From: Saccharomonospora amisosensis
GTDB taxonomy: Bacteria; Actinomycetota; Actinomycetes; Mycobacteriales; Pseudonocardiaceae
Assembly: GCF_011761185.1 (NCBI RefSeq)
Contig: NZ_JAAOYM010000001.1
Span: 1,240,001-1,304,000 of the forward strand
Direction of reading: 5' to 3'
DNA: 64,000 nt
The notes under the pieces were generated by a model that was not told the DNA's origin, ran no database searches, and saw nothing but the letters and a program-made list of their open reading frames with translations. How positions within the stretch are numbered: the first letter of the stretch is position 1; each line of letters starts with the position of its first letter. The position numbers were made by a program, and so were the translations under genes. Below, piece by piece: positions 1-10,689 of this stretch.

Positions 1-641
1 ATATCTCCGCCTACATTCCCACGAACGTGATCTCGATCACCGACGGGCAGTGCTTCTTCCAGTCCGACCTGTTCAACTCCGGCCAGCGGCCCGCCGTCGA
101 CGTGACCACGTCGGTGTCGCGAGTCGGTGGTGACGCGCAGATCAAGGCGATGAAGACGGTGTCGGGTTCGCTGCGGATCGACCTGTCCCAGTACGAGGAG
201 CTGAAGGCGTTCGCCGCCTTCGCCTCCGACCTGGACGCGGCTTCGAAGGCCCAGCTCGACCGAGGCGCGCGGCTCTACGAACTGCTCAAGCAGCCGCAGT
301 ACTCGCCGATCCCGGTCGAGCAGCAGGTGGTGACCGTGTACCTCGGTACGAACGGGTACTTCGACGAGGTCCCGATCGAGGACACCGCCCGCTTCAACAG
401 CGAGCTGCTGCAGAACCTGCGGCACAAGCACGACGACATCCTGGCCGAGATCCGGGACAAGGGCGTGTGGAGTGACGATCTCGCCGAGCGGATCGTCGCC
501 GCGGTCGCCGAGTTCAAGAAGGGCTTCACTACCTCCGGGGGTGGCCAGCTTTCCACCGGACCGGAGGCCGAGCCCATGGAGGCCGACAAGGTGGGGCAGG
601 AATCCGTCAAGGTGCACCGCCCGGCCCCGACGAAGAAGTAG
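1..641 (+). CDS. atpA: ATP synthase F1 subunit alpha, C-terminal part (5' end outside window)
   Basis: Non-catalytic alpha subunit of the F1 head of the proton-translocating ATP synthase on the inner face of the membrane. The frame is open from base 3 and lacks a start, so the gene enters from the left. About 212 residues remain. They begin with the conserved segment around [16 protein letters not shown], then the helical C-terminal domain and a charged, proline-rich tail that is common in actinobacteria. The stop lies 6 bases before atpG, which fits one operon. The first internal ATG at base 27 is not the true start. Confidence 0.97.
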   Translation, partial: ISAYIPTNVISITDGQCFFQSDLFNSGQRPAVDVTTSVSRVGGDAQIKAMKTVSGSLRIDLSQYEELKAFAAFASDLDAASKAQLDRGARLYELLKQPQYSPIPVEQQVVTVYLGTNGYFDEVPIEDTARFNSELLQNLRHKHDDILAEIRDKGVWSDDLAERIVAAVAEFKKGFTTSGGGQLSTGPEAEPMEADKVGQESVKVHRPAPTKK

Positions 642-647
642 GCAGCG

Positions 648-1580
648 ATGGCCGCGCAACTTCGTGAGCTCCGGCAGAAGATCCGGGCGACCAAATCCAT
701 CGGCAAGATCACCAAGGCGATGGAGCTCATCGCCACCTCCCGCATCAGCAGGGCGCAGGCGAGGGTGGAGGCGTCGAGGCCGTACGCGACGGAGATCACC
801 AACGTGCTCTCCGCGCTCGCGGGCGCCTCGGCCAACCTGGACAACCCGCTGCTGGTGGAGCGGGAGAACCCGAGGCGAGCCGGCGTGCTGGTGGTTACCA
901 GTGACAAGGGGCTGTGCGGCGCCTACAACGCCAACGCGTTGCGGACGGCCGAGGAGTTGCTTTCACTGCTGCGGGAGCAGGGCAAGCAGCCACGGCTGTA
1001 CGTGGTCGGCGGCAAGGGCCTGAACTACTTCCGGTTCCGTGGCCGCGAGGTGGTCGACAGCTGGACGGGCTTCTCCCAGCAGCCGCACTACGACAACGCC
1101 GCCGAGGTCGGGCAGACCCTGGTCAAGGCGTTCCTCGCCGGTGCGGACGACGAGGGAGACAGGCCTGGTCCCGACGGCGTGCTCGGGGTGGACGAACTGC
1201 ACATCGTCTACACCGAGTTCCGCTCGATGCTCACCCAGACCCCCGTCGCCCGCAGGATGGCGCCGCTGGAGGTCGAGTACACCTCGGAGGCGGAAACGAT
1301 CCCACCCGCCTACGACTTCGAGCCCAGTGTCGACGTACTGCTCGGCGCGCTGCTGCCGAAGTACATCAACACGCGAATCTTCGCGGCGCTCCTGGAATCG
1401 GCGGCTTCTGAGCTAGCCGCCCAGCGCAACGCCATGAAGTCCGCGTCGGACAACGCCAGCGAACTGGTCGACACCTACACCCGGCTGGCGAACCAGGCGC
1501 GCCAGGCACAGATCACCCAGGAGATCAGCGAAATCGTCGGTGGGGCCGATGCACTCGCCGCCACAGGAAGTGATGTGTAA
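648..1580 (+). CDS. atpG: ATP synthase F1 subunit gamma
   Basis: Central rotary shaft that couples proton flow through Fo to catalysis in the alpha/beta ring. The 310 residues are the normal length for actinobacteria. The N-terminal helix ([20 protein letters not shown]) and the C-terminal helix ([16 protein letters not shown]) form the coiled coil and carry the family signature. The middle holds [12 protein letters not shown], the conserved Rossmann-like strand. An acidic insert near residues 160-180 ([13 protein letters not shown]) is of the kind seen in actinobacterial gamma subunits. It sits between atpA and atpD with gaps of a few bases. Confidence 0.98.
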   Translation: MAAQLRELRQKIRATKSIGKITKAMELIATSRISRAQARVEASRPYATEITNVLSALAGASANLDNPLLVERENPRRAGVLVVTSDKGLCGAYNANALRTAEELLSLLREQGKQPRLYVVGGKGLNYFRFRGREVVDSWTGFSQQPHYDNAAEVGQTLVKAFLAGADDEGDRPGPDGVLGVDELHIVYTEFRSMLTQTPVARRMAPLEVEYTSEAETIPPAYDFEPSVDVLLGALLPKYINTRIFAALLESAASELAAQRNAMKSASDNASELVDTYTRLANQARQAQITQEISEIVGGADALAATGSDV

Positions 1581-3017
<1,437 letters not shown>

Positions 3018-3140
3018 TTTCCGCGAGCGGCGGGGCGGCGTCCACTGTGGATGTGGCCCCGTCGTTCGTGTATCACCTGCCGCTACCGCCGGTACGCCTA
3101 TTACACTGGGTGGACCACGCGCCAGTCGAAGGAGAGCTAC

Positions 3141-3506
3141 GTGGCTGAGATGTCCGTCGAGGTTGTGGCCGTCGAGCGCCGCCTGTGGTCCGGTACCGCC
3201 ACGTTCGTGGTCGCCCAGACCACGGAGGGTGAGATCGGCGTGATGCCCGGCCACGAGCCCGTACTTGGGCAGCTGGTCGAGGGCGGCATCGTCAAAGTGA
3301 CCACCACCGGCGGCGACATCATCACGGCCGCCGTGCACGGTGGCTTCCTGTCGATCACCTCTGACAGGGTCAGCGTACTCGCGGAGTCCGCAGAGCTCGG
3401 TGAGGAGATCGACATCGAGGCGGCGCGGCGAGCTTTGACCGGCGAGGACGAGACAGAGCGCGCTAGAGCCGCGGCGCGGCTTCGGGCGGCTGGTCAGTCG
3501 GTCTGA
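3141..3506 (+). CDS. atpC: ATP synthase F1 subunit epsilon
   Basis: Epsilon subunit of the F1 central stalk; it links gamma to the c-ring and restrains ATP hydrolysis. The frame is open further upstream, but GTG at 3141 is preferred. It has AAGGAGAG about 5 bases upstream and gives 121 residues, the usual length. The N-terminal beta-sandwich ([15 protein letters not shown], then [16 protein letters not shown]) is typical. The C-terminal helical pair is short and rich in Ala and Arg. It is the last F1 gene of the operon. Confidence 0.95.
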   Translation: MAEMSVEVVAVERRLWSGTATFVVAQTTEGEIGVMPGHEPVLGQLVEGGIVKVTTTGGDIITAAVHGGFLSITSDRVSVLAESAELGEEIDIEAARRALTGEDETERARAAARLRAAGQSV

Positions 3507-3529
3507 CGGACGATGAGCGGGAGCCGGCC

Positions 3530-3964
3530 ATGGACATCGCGATCGTAGTCCTCGCCCTCCTGCTCGTGCTGCTGGTCCTGTCCGGCTGGTACGCGCTGCG
3601 CTGGTTGCGCATGCGCAGGCTGGGCGGCGTCAGCGTGGCATTGCGCTGGCAACCCGACAGGGAGCGGTCCGGCTGGCACCTCGGTATCGGCAGGTACCAG
3701 GGCGAGGAGTTCGTCTGGTACCGGGTGTGGAGCCTGCGGACCGGGCCCGATCGGGTGTTCCGCAGGGAGCACCTGCAGGTGGCCAACCGCAGGGAGCCGG
3801 TGGGTAACGAGTCGTACGCCGTTCCTGCCGGTTCCACCGTGCTGCGCTGCGGGTCGGACCGGCAGGAGCCCATCGAGATCGCGATGGGGCCGGGAGCGCT
3901 GACCGGCTTTCTCTCCTGGCTGGAGTCGGCGCCACCCGGCCGCCGCATCCCGCGCGCGAGCTGA
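3530..3964 (+). CDS. DUF2550 family membrane protein
   Basis: Function unknown. The 144 residues start with one strong transmembrane segment (about residues 3-25, MDIAIVVLALLLVLLVLSGW), followed by a basic patch and a soluble beta-rich domain (GVSVALRWQ, WHLGIGRYQGEEFVWYRVWSL). This is the DUF2550 pattern found immediately after atpC in many actinobacteria (Rv1312 in M. tuberculosis). The spacing of 23 bases to atpC suggests cotranscription. A role linked to ATP synthase is only inferred from the conserved neighbourhood. Confidence 0.9.
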   Translation: MDIAIVVLALLLVLLVLSGWYALRWLRMRRLGGVSVALRWQPDRERSGWHLGIGRYQGEEFVWYRVWSLRTGPDRVFRREHLQVANRREPVGNESYAVPAGSTVLRCGSDRQEPIEIAMGPGALTGFLSWLESAPPGRRIPRAS

Positions 3965-3970
3965 CAGCGC

Positions 3971-4543
3971 TCACCGGCCCCCGCCGGGCTGCCACAGCAC
4001 GTCGCCGTCCGGGTTAGCGATCCTCGCCAGAATGAACAGCAGGTCGGACAGCCTGTTCAGATACTTGACCGCCAACGCGTTCGTGCGTTCGGCGTCGGCC
4101 TCGACCAGCAGCCAGCCGGAGCGCTCCGCTCGCCGCGCGACCGTGCGGGCCTGGTGCAGCAGCGCGGCGCCCGCTGTGCCGCCCGGCAGGATGAACGACG
4201 TCAGCTTGCCCAGCCGGTCGTTGAACTCGTCACACCAGTTCTCCAGCCGCTCGATGTACTGCTCGGTCACCCGCAGCGGGGGAAATTCCGGGTTCGGCGT
4301 CACCGGGTTCGACAGGTCCGCGCCCACATCGAACAGATCGTTCTGCACTGCCCGCAGCACGTCGCTGACCTCGGAGGACAACCCGCCGAGTGCGATGGCG
4401 ACCCCGACGACGGAGTTGGTCTCGTCGACGTCGGCGTACGCGCCGAGGCGTGGGTCGGTCTTGGGGACTCTGGAACCGTCGCCGAGCGCGGTGGTGCCGG
4501 TATCGCCGACCCTGGTGTAGACGCGGTTGATCCGTACTGCCAT
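3971..4543 (-). CDS. PduO-type cob(I)alamin adenosyltransferase
   Basis: Transfers the 5'-deoxyadenosyl group from ATP to cob(I)alamin, making adenosylcobalamin. The 190-residue protein has the N-terminal ATP-binding signature TRVGDTGTTALGDGSRV and the C-terminal LNRLSDLLFILAR that define the PduO/EutT-like family. Residues around RRAERSGW form the conserved arginine-rich helix. It lies convergent with the DUF2550 gene and about 160 bases from the divergent murA, as in mycobacteria (Rv1314c). The B12-dependent mutase at 6851-8875 is a plausible consumer of its product. Confidence 0.95.
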   Translation of the reverse strand: MAVRINRVYTRVGDTGTTALGDGSRVPKTDPRLGAYADVDETNSVVGVAIALGGLSSEVSDVLRAVQNDLFDVGADLSNPVTPNPEFPPLRVTEQYIERLENWCDEFNDRLGKLTSFILPGGTAGAALLHQARTVARRAERSGWLLVEADAERTNALAVKYLNRLSDLLFILARIANPDGDVLWQPGGGR

Positions 4544-4705
4544 GCCGGGAGTCTACGGCGAAGGGAGATCCGTGATCGCCTGCCGACCACTCGCAATCGT
4601 TCGCGGGCTCGCGAACGTTTCACCTGTGACCACCGTTGTGACCAGGTTGTGTCAAGCCATGCCCCGGCGCGGGTCACACCGGGCAAGGCGGCATGATGGG
4701 CGACC

Positions 4706-5998
4706 ATGAGTGAGCACTTCGACGTGCACGGCGGCGCACGTCTGGTCGGCGAGGTCGAGGTTGTCGGCGCCAAGAACAGCGTGCTCAAGCTGATGGCCGC
4801 GGCTCTCCTGGCGGAGGGCACGACGACCATCACCAACTGCCCGCAGATCCTCGACGTCCCGCTCATGGCCGACGTACTGCGCAGCGTGGGTTGCGAGGTT
4901 GAACTCGACGGCGACGTAACGAGAATCACGACGCCCTCGGAACTGTCGCACCGTGCCGACTCGCCCGCGATGGGCAAGCTGCGCGCGTCGGTGTGCGTGC
5001 TCGGCCCGCTCGTGGGCCGGTTGAAGCAGGCCGTCGTGGCGCTGCCGGGTGGCGACGCGATCGGCTCCCGCCCGCTCGACATGCATCAGAACGGGTTACG
5101 CAAGCTGGGTGCCACAAGCAGCATCGAGCACGGGTGTGTGGTCGCCGAGGCGGACGGCCTGCGTGGCTCGCAGATCTGGCTGGACTTCCCCAGCGTGGGC
5201 GCCACCGAGAACATCCTGATGGCTTCGGTGCTGGCGAAGGGCACCACGGTGATCGACAACGCCGCCCGCGAGCCGGAGATCATCGACGTCTGCACGATGC
5301 TCACCGAGATGGGCGCCAAGATCGACGGCGCTGGAACGTCCACGCTTACAGTCGAGGGGGTCGAGCGGCTGCACCCGACGGAGCACCGGGTGATCGGCGA
5401 CCGGATCGTCGGCGCGACGTGGGCGTTCGCGGCCGCGATGACGCGTGGCGACATCACGGTTACCGGGGTCGATCCCCACCACCTCGACCTGGTGCTGGAG
5501 AAGCTGCGGCTAGCGGGCGCCGACGTGACCACCTACGACGGGAAGGGTTTCCGCGTCGTGCAGGAGGGCCGCCCGCAGGCCGTGGATTTCGTGACCCTGC
5601 CCTACCCGGGGTTCGCCACCGATTTGCAGCCGTTCGCGGTAGCGCTTTCTTCGGTGTCGGAGGGTACGTCGATGATTACCGAGAACGTCTACGAGGCACG
5701 GTTTCGCTTCATCGAGGAAATGGTCCGGCTCGGCGCCGACGCGAGGACCGACGGTCATCACGCGGTCGTGCGTGGGGTGGACAAGCTGTCCAGCGCACCG
5801 GTGTGGGCGTCCGACATTCGTGCGGGGGCCGGGTTGGTGCTGGCCGGTCTGTGCGCCGAGGGCGTTACGGAGGTATGGGACGTGTTCCACATCGACCGGG
5901 GCTACCCGTACTTCGTGGAGAACCTGAACCGCTTGGGTGCTCGCATCGAGCGGGTGACGACCGATCCCGAGCGGGCTATCGGTACGGAGCAGGCATAG
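4706..5998 (+). CDS. murA: UDP-N-acetylglucosamine 1-carboxyvinyltransferase
   Basis: First committed step of peptidoglycan synthesis: transfers enolpyruvate from PEP to UDP-GlcNAc in the cytoplasm. The 430 residues are full length, with KNSVLK near the N-terminus and the two inside-out alpha/beta domains of the EPSP synthase fold. The active-site loop reads [11 protein letters not shown]: residue 117 is Asp where most MurA enzymes have Cys. The same Asp in M. tuberculosis MurA is established to give intrinsic fosfomycin resistance. The gene is convergent with the LysE gene and only 8 bases separate their stops. Confidence 0.98.
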   Translation: MSEHFDVHGGARLVGEVEVVGAKNSVLKLMAAALLAEGTTTITNCPQILDVPLMADVLRSVGCEVELDGDVTRITTPSELSHRADSPAMGKLRASVCVLGPLVGRLKQAVVALPGGDAIGSRPLDMHQNGLRKLGATSSIEHGCVVAEADGLRGSQIWLDFPSVGATENILMASVLAKGTTVIDNAAREPEIIDVCTMLTEMGAKIDGAGTSTLTVEGVERLHPTEHRVIGDRIVGATWAFAAAMTRGDITVTGVDPHHLDLVLEKLRLAGADVTTYDGKGFRVVQEGRPQAVDFVTLPYPGFATDLQPFAVALSSVSEGTSMITENVYEARFRFIEEMVRLGADARTDGHHAVVRGVDKLSSAPVWASDIRAGAGLVLAGLCAEGVTEVWDVFHIDRGYPYFVENLNRLGARIERVTTDPERAIGTEQA

Positions 5999-6006
5999 CG
6001 CGCCGG

Positions 6007-6630
6007 TCAGCCCTCGGCGGCGAGGACGCCCGCGAATCCGATGAGGGTCGAGCCGGTTGCTACGTCCAGCGAGCGGCGCACCCGCCGACTGGCCAGCCAG
6101 TTCCGGGTGCGGTTGACGAACAGCACGAGCAGCAACAGCCAGAGCATGCCGAGTACGGCGACGGTGTAGGCGAGCAGCAACCCGTCGAGGACGCCGGCCG
6201 TGGCGGGGTCGAGAAACTGCGGAAGCACGGAGAGGTACATCGCGAGCACCTTCGGGTTGGTGACGTTGGACAGGAAGCCCTCCCGCCAGCGCCTGAAGCC
6301 GCTGGAGTGTGCGCCCAGTTGGTCGGTGGCGGCGTAGTCGCCCCGCCATGCCGTCCGCAGTGCCTGCACACCGAGGTAGCACAGGTAGGCCGCGCCGAGC
6401 CAGCGCAGGGCGTGGAACACCGGTTGCGAGCCGACGATGAGCGTCCCCAGCCCGAACGCCACCGCGGTGCCCTGTGCGACATTGCCCGCGGCGATGCCGG
6501 AGGCAGCCAGCAGACCGCCGCGGAATCCGCCCGCGAAGGAGTTCTTCAGCGTGACGATCGTGTCCGGGCCGGGCGCGAGTACGAGGAGAACCACCAGGAC
6601 CAGGTAGCTGCTGTACGCGCTCCATGTCAC
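6007..6630 (-). CDS. LysE/RhtB family amino-acid exporter
   Basis: Inner-membrane efflux protein of the LysE superfamily, likely exporting amino acids or small metabolites; the substrate cannot be told. The 207 residues show about six hydrophobic segments and the family signature APGPDTIVTLKNSFAGGFRGG near the N-terminus, with NVTNPKVLAMYL in the middle. The start is GTG at 6630. The upstream intergenic region carries a tandem repeat of the ACTCGCGGG family and is shared with the divergent mutase gene. Confidence 0.9.
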   Translation of the reverse strand: MTWSAYSSYLVLVVLLVLAPGPDTIVTLKNSFAGGFRGGLLAASGIAAGNVAQGTAVAFGLGTLIVGSQPVFHALRWLGAAYLCYLGVQALRTAWRGDYAATDQLGAHSSGFRRWREGFLSNVTNPKVLAMYLSVLPQFLDPATAGVLDGLLLAYTVAVLGMLWLLLLVLFVNRTRNWLASRRVRRSLDVATGSTLIGFAGVLAAEG

Positions 6631-6690
6631 GTCTTTGGACGATATCCGGTCGTGGGCGTCTGGGCTCGTGGTTTTCGCGACGTCGTGGCG

Positions 6691-6783
6691 CGTGCGGGAG
6701 CGCAGAACTCGCGGGCAGGAACGGGGGGCTCGCGTGCGGGAGCGCAGAACTCGCGGGCAGGAACGGGGGACTCGCGGGCAGTG
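6691..6783 (+). repeat. ACTCGCGGG-family intergenic repeat, tandem copy (site 1)
   Basis: Two tandem 42-base units (6691-6732 and 6733-6774) differ at one base, and a partial third follows. Each unit contains GCAGAACTCGCGGGCAGGAA and then a G-run and CTCG. The 9-mer ACTCGCGGG recurs at about 21 bases. The same core is present at 12976-13019, 26973-27026 and 32424-32499. It lies in the divergent gap between the LysE gene and the mutase. It is too regular for chance, and there are no variable spacers as in CRISPR. Confidence 0.9.
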
Positions 6784-6850
6784 GTCTTGCGCACGGTGCG
6801 CATGAAGTTACCGACGAGTACGCTGTATGGGTCGCCACGAGGAGGTAGCC

Positions 6851-8875
6851 GTGCCCTATCCGACGGATCGCGAGCGTGACCGGCCATGGGTGATGCGGAC
6901 CTATGCGGGGCATTCCTCCGCCGCGGCCTCGAACGAGCTGTACCGCCGCAATCTCGCCAAGGGACAGACCGGCCTGTCCGTTGCCTTCGACCTGCCCACT
7001 CAGACCGGCTACGACCCCGATCACGAGCTGTCCAGGGGTGAGGTCGGCAAGGTCGGCGTGCCGATCGCCCACATCGGCGACATGCGCAGGCTCTTCGACG
7101 GGATACCACTCGCCGAGGCCAACACCTCCATGACCATCAACGCGCCCGCCATGTGGCTGCTCGCGCTCTACGTGACGGTCGCTGAGGAGCAGGCCCGCGC
7201 GGAGGGAGTCGATCCCGAGCGGGTGCTGCGCAAGCTCGCGGGCACGACACAGAACGACGTCATCAAGGAATACCTGTCCCGAGGCACGTACATCTTCCCG
7301 CCGGGGCCGAGCCTTCGATTGACCACCGACGTGATCGCGTGGACGGTGCGTAACCTGCCGCGCTGGAACCCGATCAACATCTGTAGCTACCACCTGCAGG
7401 AGGCGGGGGCGACGCCCACGCAGGAAGTGGCCTACGCGCTGAGCACCGCCATCGCCGTGCTCGACGCCGTTCGTGACTCGGGTCAGGTCGATGAGGCCGA
7501 CATGGCGCGCGTGGTCGGCCGGATCTCCTTCTTCGTCAACGCCGGGGTGCGGTTTGTCGAGGAGATGTGCAAGATGCGCGCCTTCGCGTCGCTGTGGGAC
7601 GAGATCACCCGCGACCGCTACGGCGTCACCGATTCCAAGGCGAGGCGGCTGCGGTACGGGGTGCAGGTCAACTCGCTGGGGCTCACCGAGGCTCAGCCGG
7701 AGAACAACGTCCAGCGCATCGTGCTGGAGATGCTGGCCGTCTCGCTGTCGAGGGGCGCCCGCGCCCGAGCCATCCAGTTGCCCGCGTGGAACGAGGCGCT
7801 CGGCCTGCCAAGGCCGTGGGATCAGCAGTGGGCACTGCGGATGCAACAGGTGCTCGCGTTCGAGACCGATCTGCTGGAGTACGAGGACCTGTTCGACGGC
7901 TCGCGGGTCGTGGAATCCAAGGTGGACGAGATCGTCGCGGGCGCGCGGGAGGAGATCGCCCGCGTGCAGGAGATGGGTGGGGCGGTCGCGGCCGTCGAGA
8001 GTGGCTACCTGAAGTCCCAGCTGGTGACCTCGCTCGCCGAGTACCGGCGCCGGGTGGAGTCGGGCGAGCAGGTGCTGGTCGGTGTGAACCGCTTCGAGTC
8101 AACCGAGCCGAGTCCACTGCAGGCCGAGGGCGCGAAAGCCATCGAGACCGCCGATCCGGTAGCCGAGAAGCAGGCCGTCGAGGCACTGCGACGCTGGCGG
8201 GAGACACGCGATGAGGACGCGGTGCGCGCGGCGTTGGCCGAATTGGCCGCGGTGGCGCGTACCTCGGCCAACCTGTTCGAGGCCACGATGGCTTGCGCCA
8301 AGGCAGGCGTTACCACGGGCGAGTGGGCAGGCACCTTGCGTGAGGTGTTCGGGGAATACCGGGCGCCGACGGGTGTCGCCGGTGCGGTCACCTCGAGCGA
8401 GGGTGTGGGGGAACTCGATCGAGTGCGGCAGCGCGTGCGCGCCACGGGCGACGAACTCGGTGAGCGGTTGCGCATCCTTGTCGGCAAGCCTGGCCTCGAC
8501 GGTCACTCCAACGGGGCCGAGCAGGTCGCCGTGCGGGCGCGTGATGCCGGGTTCGAAGTGGTCTATCAGGGCATCCGCCTCACCCCGGAGCAGATCGTCG
8601 CCGCCGCCGTGCAGGAGGGCGTGCACGTGGTCGGGCTTTCCGTGCTTTCGGGGTCCCATTTGGAGGTGGTGCCCGAGGTCGTTTCCGGTCTCGCTGCCGC
8701 GGGCGCCGGCGACATCCCGGTGATCGTCGGTGGCATCATTCCCGCCGAGGACGCCGTGTCGCTGCGGGAACGCGGGGTTGCTCGGGTCTTCACGCCGAAG
8801 GATTACGAACTGACCGAAATAATGGATGAGATCGTCACCGTCGTTCGTGAAGCTCGTGGACTGCCCGCGCGATGA
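6851..8875 (+). CDS. meaA: MeaA-type coenzyme B12-dependent acyl-CoA mutase (probable ethylmalonyl-CoA mutase)
   Basis: Adenosylcobalamin-dependent carbon-skeleton mutase. The large N-terminal catalytic barrel (RTYAGHSSAAASNELYRR, FDLPTQTGYDPDH, NTSMTINAPAMWLL) is followed by a C-terminal B12-binding domain with the DxHxxG motif DGHSNG near residue 550. Both domains are in one chain of 674 residues. The pattern matches MeaA/ethylmalonyl-CoA mutase better than MutB or IcmA. GTG 6851 is chosen over ATG 6827 because GAGGAGG lies 6 bases before it. Crotonyl-CoA carboxylase/reductase is not in the window, so the exact substrate is inferred. Confidence 0.88.
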   Translation: MPYPTDRERDRPWVMRTYAGHSSAAASNELYRRNLAKGQTGLSVAFDLPTQTGYDPDHELSRGEVGKVGVPIAHIGDMRRLFDGIPLAEANTSMTINAPAMWLLALYVTVAEEQARAEGVDPERVLRKLAGTTQNDVIKEYLSRGTYIFPPGPSLRLTTDVIAWTVRNLPRWNPINICSYHLQEAGATPTQEVAYALSTAIAVLDAVRDSGQVDEADMARVVGRISFFVNAGVRFVEEMCKMRAFASLWDEITRDRYGVTDSKARRLRYGVQVNSLGLTEAQPENNVQRIVLEMLAVSLSRGARARAIQLPAWNEALGLPRPWDQQWALRMQQVLAFETDLLEYEDLFDGSRVVESKVDEIVAGAREEIARVQEMGGAVAAVESGYLKSQLVTSLAEYRRRVESGEQVLVGVNRFESTEPSPLQAEGAKAIETADPVAEKQAVEALRRWRETRDEDAVRAALAELAAVARTSANLFEATMACAKAGVTTGEWAGTLREVFGEYRAPTGVAGAVTSSEGVGELDRVRQRVRATGDELGERLRILVGKPGLDGHSNGAEQVAVRARDAGFEVVYQGIRLTPEQIVAAAVQEGVHVVGLSVLSGSHLEVVPEVVSGLAAAGAGDIPVIVGGIIPAEDAVSLRERGVARVFTPKDYELTEIMDEIVTVVREARGLPAR

Positions 8876-8947
8876 CGTGTTTCCATAGCAGACAGCGGTT
8901 GTTGATCTCGTTCTGGTAACGGCGGGTCGAGACTCTTTTCGTTCCCT

Positions 8948-8976
8948 TTGACCCGGCTGGCCGTGCCGCCTACGTT
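8948..8976 (+). promoter_or_regulatory. Candidate housekeeping promoter of the ehu operon
   Basis: TTGACC (8948-8953) and TACGTT (8971-8976) are separated by exactly 17 bases, a good match to a primary-sigma promoter. It stands about 90 bases before the ATG of the first ehu gene. No start-site data are available, so this is a sequence match only. Confidence 0.45.
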
Positions 8977-9063
8977 CGGTGACTATGGCTTCCCACGGCT
9001 TTCCGACGGCTATCGACTGTTCGGCTGAGCCAACGAACACGTCAATCGAAAAGGGGTGCGATC

Positions 9064-9960
9064 ATGGCGCACAGTGAGTGGACGCGGCGGGACTTCTTCC
9101 GGCGGTCGGCCGTGATGGGGGCGGTGGCCCTCGGTGGCCCAACGCTGCTGTCAGCCTGCCAGAGCACCGGCGGGGATGGTGACACACTGGAGCAGGCCCG
9201 TCAGGCGGGCTCCATTCGGATTGGTATCGCCAACGAGGCGCCGTACGGCTTCGCCGACTCCAGCGGCAAGGTGACCGGTGAGGCGCCCGAGGTGGCGAGG
9301 GCCGTCTTCAAGAACATGGGCATCAACGGGGTGCAAAACCAGGTCGTCACCTTCGACCAGTTGATCCCCGCGTTGAACGCGGGCCAGTTCGATGTGGTCT
9401 CGGCGGGCATGTTCATCACACCGGAGCGCTGCGGTCAGGCCGCGTTCTCCATTCCGGACTACACCGCCAAGACTGCGCTGCTGGTTCCGAGCGGTAACCC
9501 GCAGCAGGTCAACAACTTCGCCGACATCGCCGAGAAGAACGTACGTGTCGCCGTGCTCTCGGCCGCGGTGGAGAAGGGCTACGCCGAGGCGGCCGGTGTG
9601 CCGGAAGGCAACATCCAGACACTGGACACTCAGGACAGCATGCTGCGCTCGGTCATCGATGGCCGGGTGTACTGTGCGGCACTCACCGACATCTCGCTGA
9701 ACTGGCTCGTCAAGCAGAACCCGAACGCGGGGGTTGAGGTCACCGAAAGCTTCGACGCCAAGGACGAGAACGGTCAGCCGGTAATTTCCGCGGGTGGCTT
9801 CGTGTTCCGCGAGGCCGACGAGTCGTTGCGCACCACCTTCGACGACCAACTGCGCCGACTGCACGAGAACGGCGAGTGGCTGCGGCTGGCGGAGCCGTTC
9901 GGCTTCACCGACGCGAACCTACCCGGCAACCTGACAACGGAGGAACTCTGCAGCGCCTAG
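9064..9960 (+). CDS. ehuB: Ectoine/hydroxyectoine-type ABC transporter substrate-binding lipoprotein
   Basis: Extracytoplasmic receptor of a polar amino-acid/ectoine importer. The N-terminus carries a twin-arginine motif (TRRDFFRRSA) and a lipobox ending at Cys32 (LLSAC), so it is probably Tat-exported and lipid-anchored. The mature part is a family 3 solute-binding fold, with IGIANEAPYGFAD and FDVVSAGMFITPERC typical of EhuB. It ends with TTEELC, a tail shared with the paralogue at 13639. Two permeases and an ATPase follow with overlaps or short gaps. Ectoine as ligand is inferred from family resemblance. Confidence 0.85.
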   Translation: MAHSEWTRRDFFRRSAVMGAVALGGPTLLSACQSTGGDGDTLEQARQAGSIRIGIANEAPYGFADSSGKVTGEAPEVARAVFKNMGINGVQNQVVTFDQLIPALNAGQFDVVSAGMFITPERCGQAAFSIPDYTAKTALLVPSGNPQQVNNFADIAEKNVRVAVLSAAVEKGYAEAAGVPEGNIQTLDTQDSMLRSVIDGRVYCAALTDISLNWLVKQNPNAGVEVTESFDAKDENGQPVISAGGFVFREADESLRTTFDDQLRRLHENGEWLRLAEPFGFTDANLPGNLTTEELCSA

Positions 9961-9972
9961 CGGAGAAGCACA

Positions 9973-10689
9973 GTGTTCGACAATCTGGGGTTGGTCTTCT
10001 CCTCTGTGCTGCAGGGTCTGCCGATCACGGTCAGTGCCACGATCGGGGGCATACTCCTCACCATTGTGCTGTCGTTCGCCGCCGGGCTGGCGCTGCTGTC
10101 CAAGTCCCGCACGGTGCGGTTCATCAGCAGGGTGTATGTGGAGGGCTTTCGCGGAACGTCCGAAGTGGTGCAGTTGTTCTGGATCTTCTTCGTGCTTCCG
10201 CTGCTGGTGGGCATCCAGTTGGTCCCACTGTTCGCGGGCATCCTGGTGCTCGGGCTGAACCACGGGGCCTACGGTGCCGAGATCGTGCGTGGTGCGGTGC
10301 AGTCCGTACCAAAGGAACAGCACGAGGGCGCCATCGCTTTGAACCTCAGCCCACTACAGCGAATGGCGAGGGTCATCCTGCCGCAGGCGGTCGTGGAGAC
10401 GCTGCCGTCGTTCAACAACCTGTTCATCCAGTTGTTGAAGAGCACGGCGCTGCTGTACTTCATCTCCGCCGGTGAGATGACCGAGCGAGGCGAGTTGCTG
10501 CGGCCCGCGTTGCCGTACAACGAGCTGCTGGGCATCTACGGGGTCGAGTTGCTGTTCTACCTGCTGCTCGCCATCGCCATCACGTTCGGCATGCGGGCGC
10601 TGGAACGGGCTGGCGCCCGCAAGTTGGGTCGCAGGCCGAAGCGCAAGCAGACCGCGTTGAGCGCGGCCGAGCTTGGGGGCGCCTCATGA
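9973..10689 (+). CDS. ehuC: Ectoine-type ABC transporter permease
   Basis: One of two integral-membrane subunits of the importer. The 238 residues have about five transmembrane helices and the HisM-family signature around RGTSEVVQLFWIFFVLPLL. The cytoplasmic EAA loop that docks on the ATPase reads [22 protein letters not shown]. The basic tail (RKLGRRPKRKQ) is cytoplasmic. The start GTG at 9973 is 12 bases after the ehuB stop. The gene overlaps ehuD by 4 bases, so the two permeases are likely translationally coupled. Confidence 0.9.
   Translation: MFDNLGLVFSSVLQGLPITVSATIGGILLTIVLSFAAGLALLSKSRTVRFISRVYVEGFRGTSEVVQLFWIFFVLPLLVGIQLVPLFAGILVLGLNHGAYGAEIVRGAVQSVPKEQHEGAIALNLSPLQRMARVILPQAVVETLPSFNNLFIQLLKSTALLYFISAGEMTERGELLRPALPYNELLGIYGVELLFYLLLAIAITFGMRALERAGARKLGRRPKRKQTALSAAELGGAS

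Noticed and set aside
6691-6783. Tandem 42-base units considered as a CRISPR array
   Set aside because: Units are directly adjacent with no variable spacers, and no cas genes are present.
5510-7846. Very long minus-strand open frame across murA, LysE and mutase genes
   Set aside because: It passes through three well-supported genes and the repeat array; its composition is that of a shadow frame.
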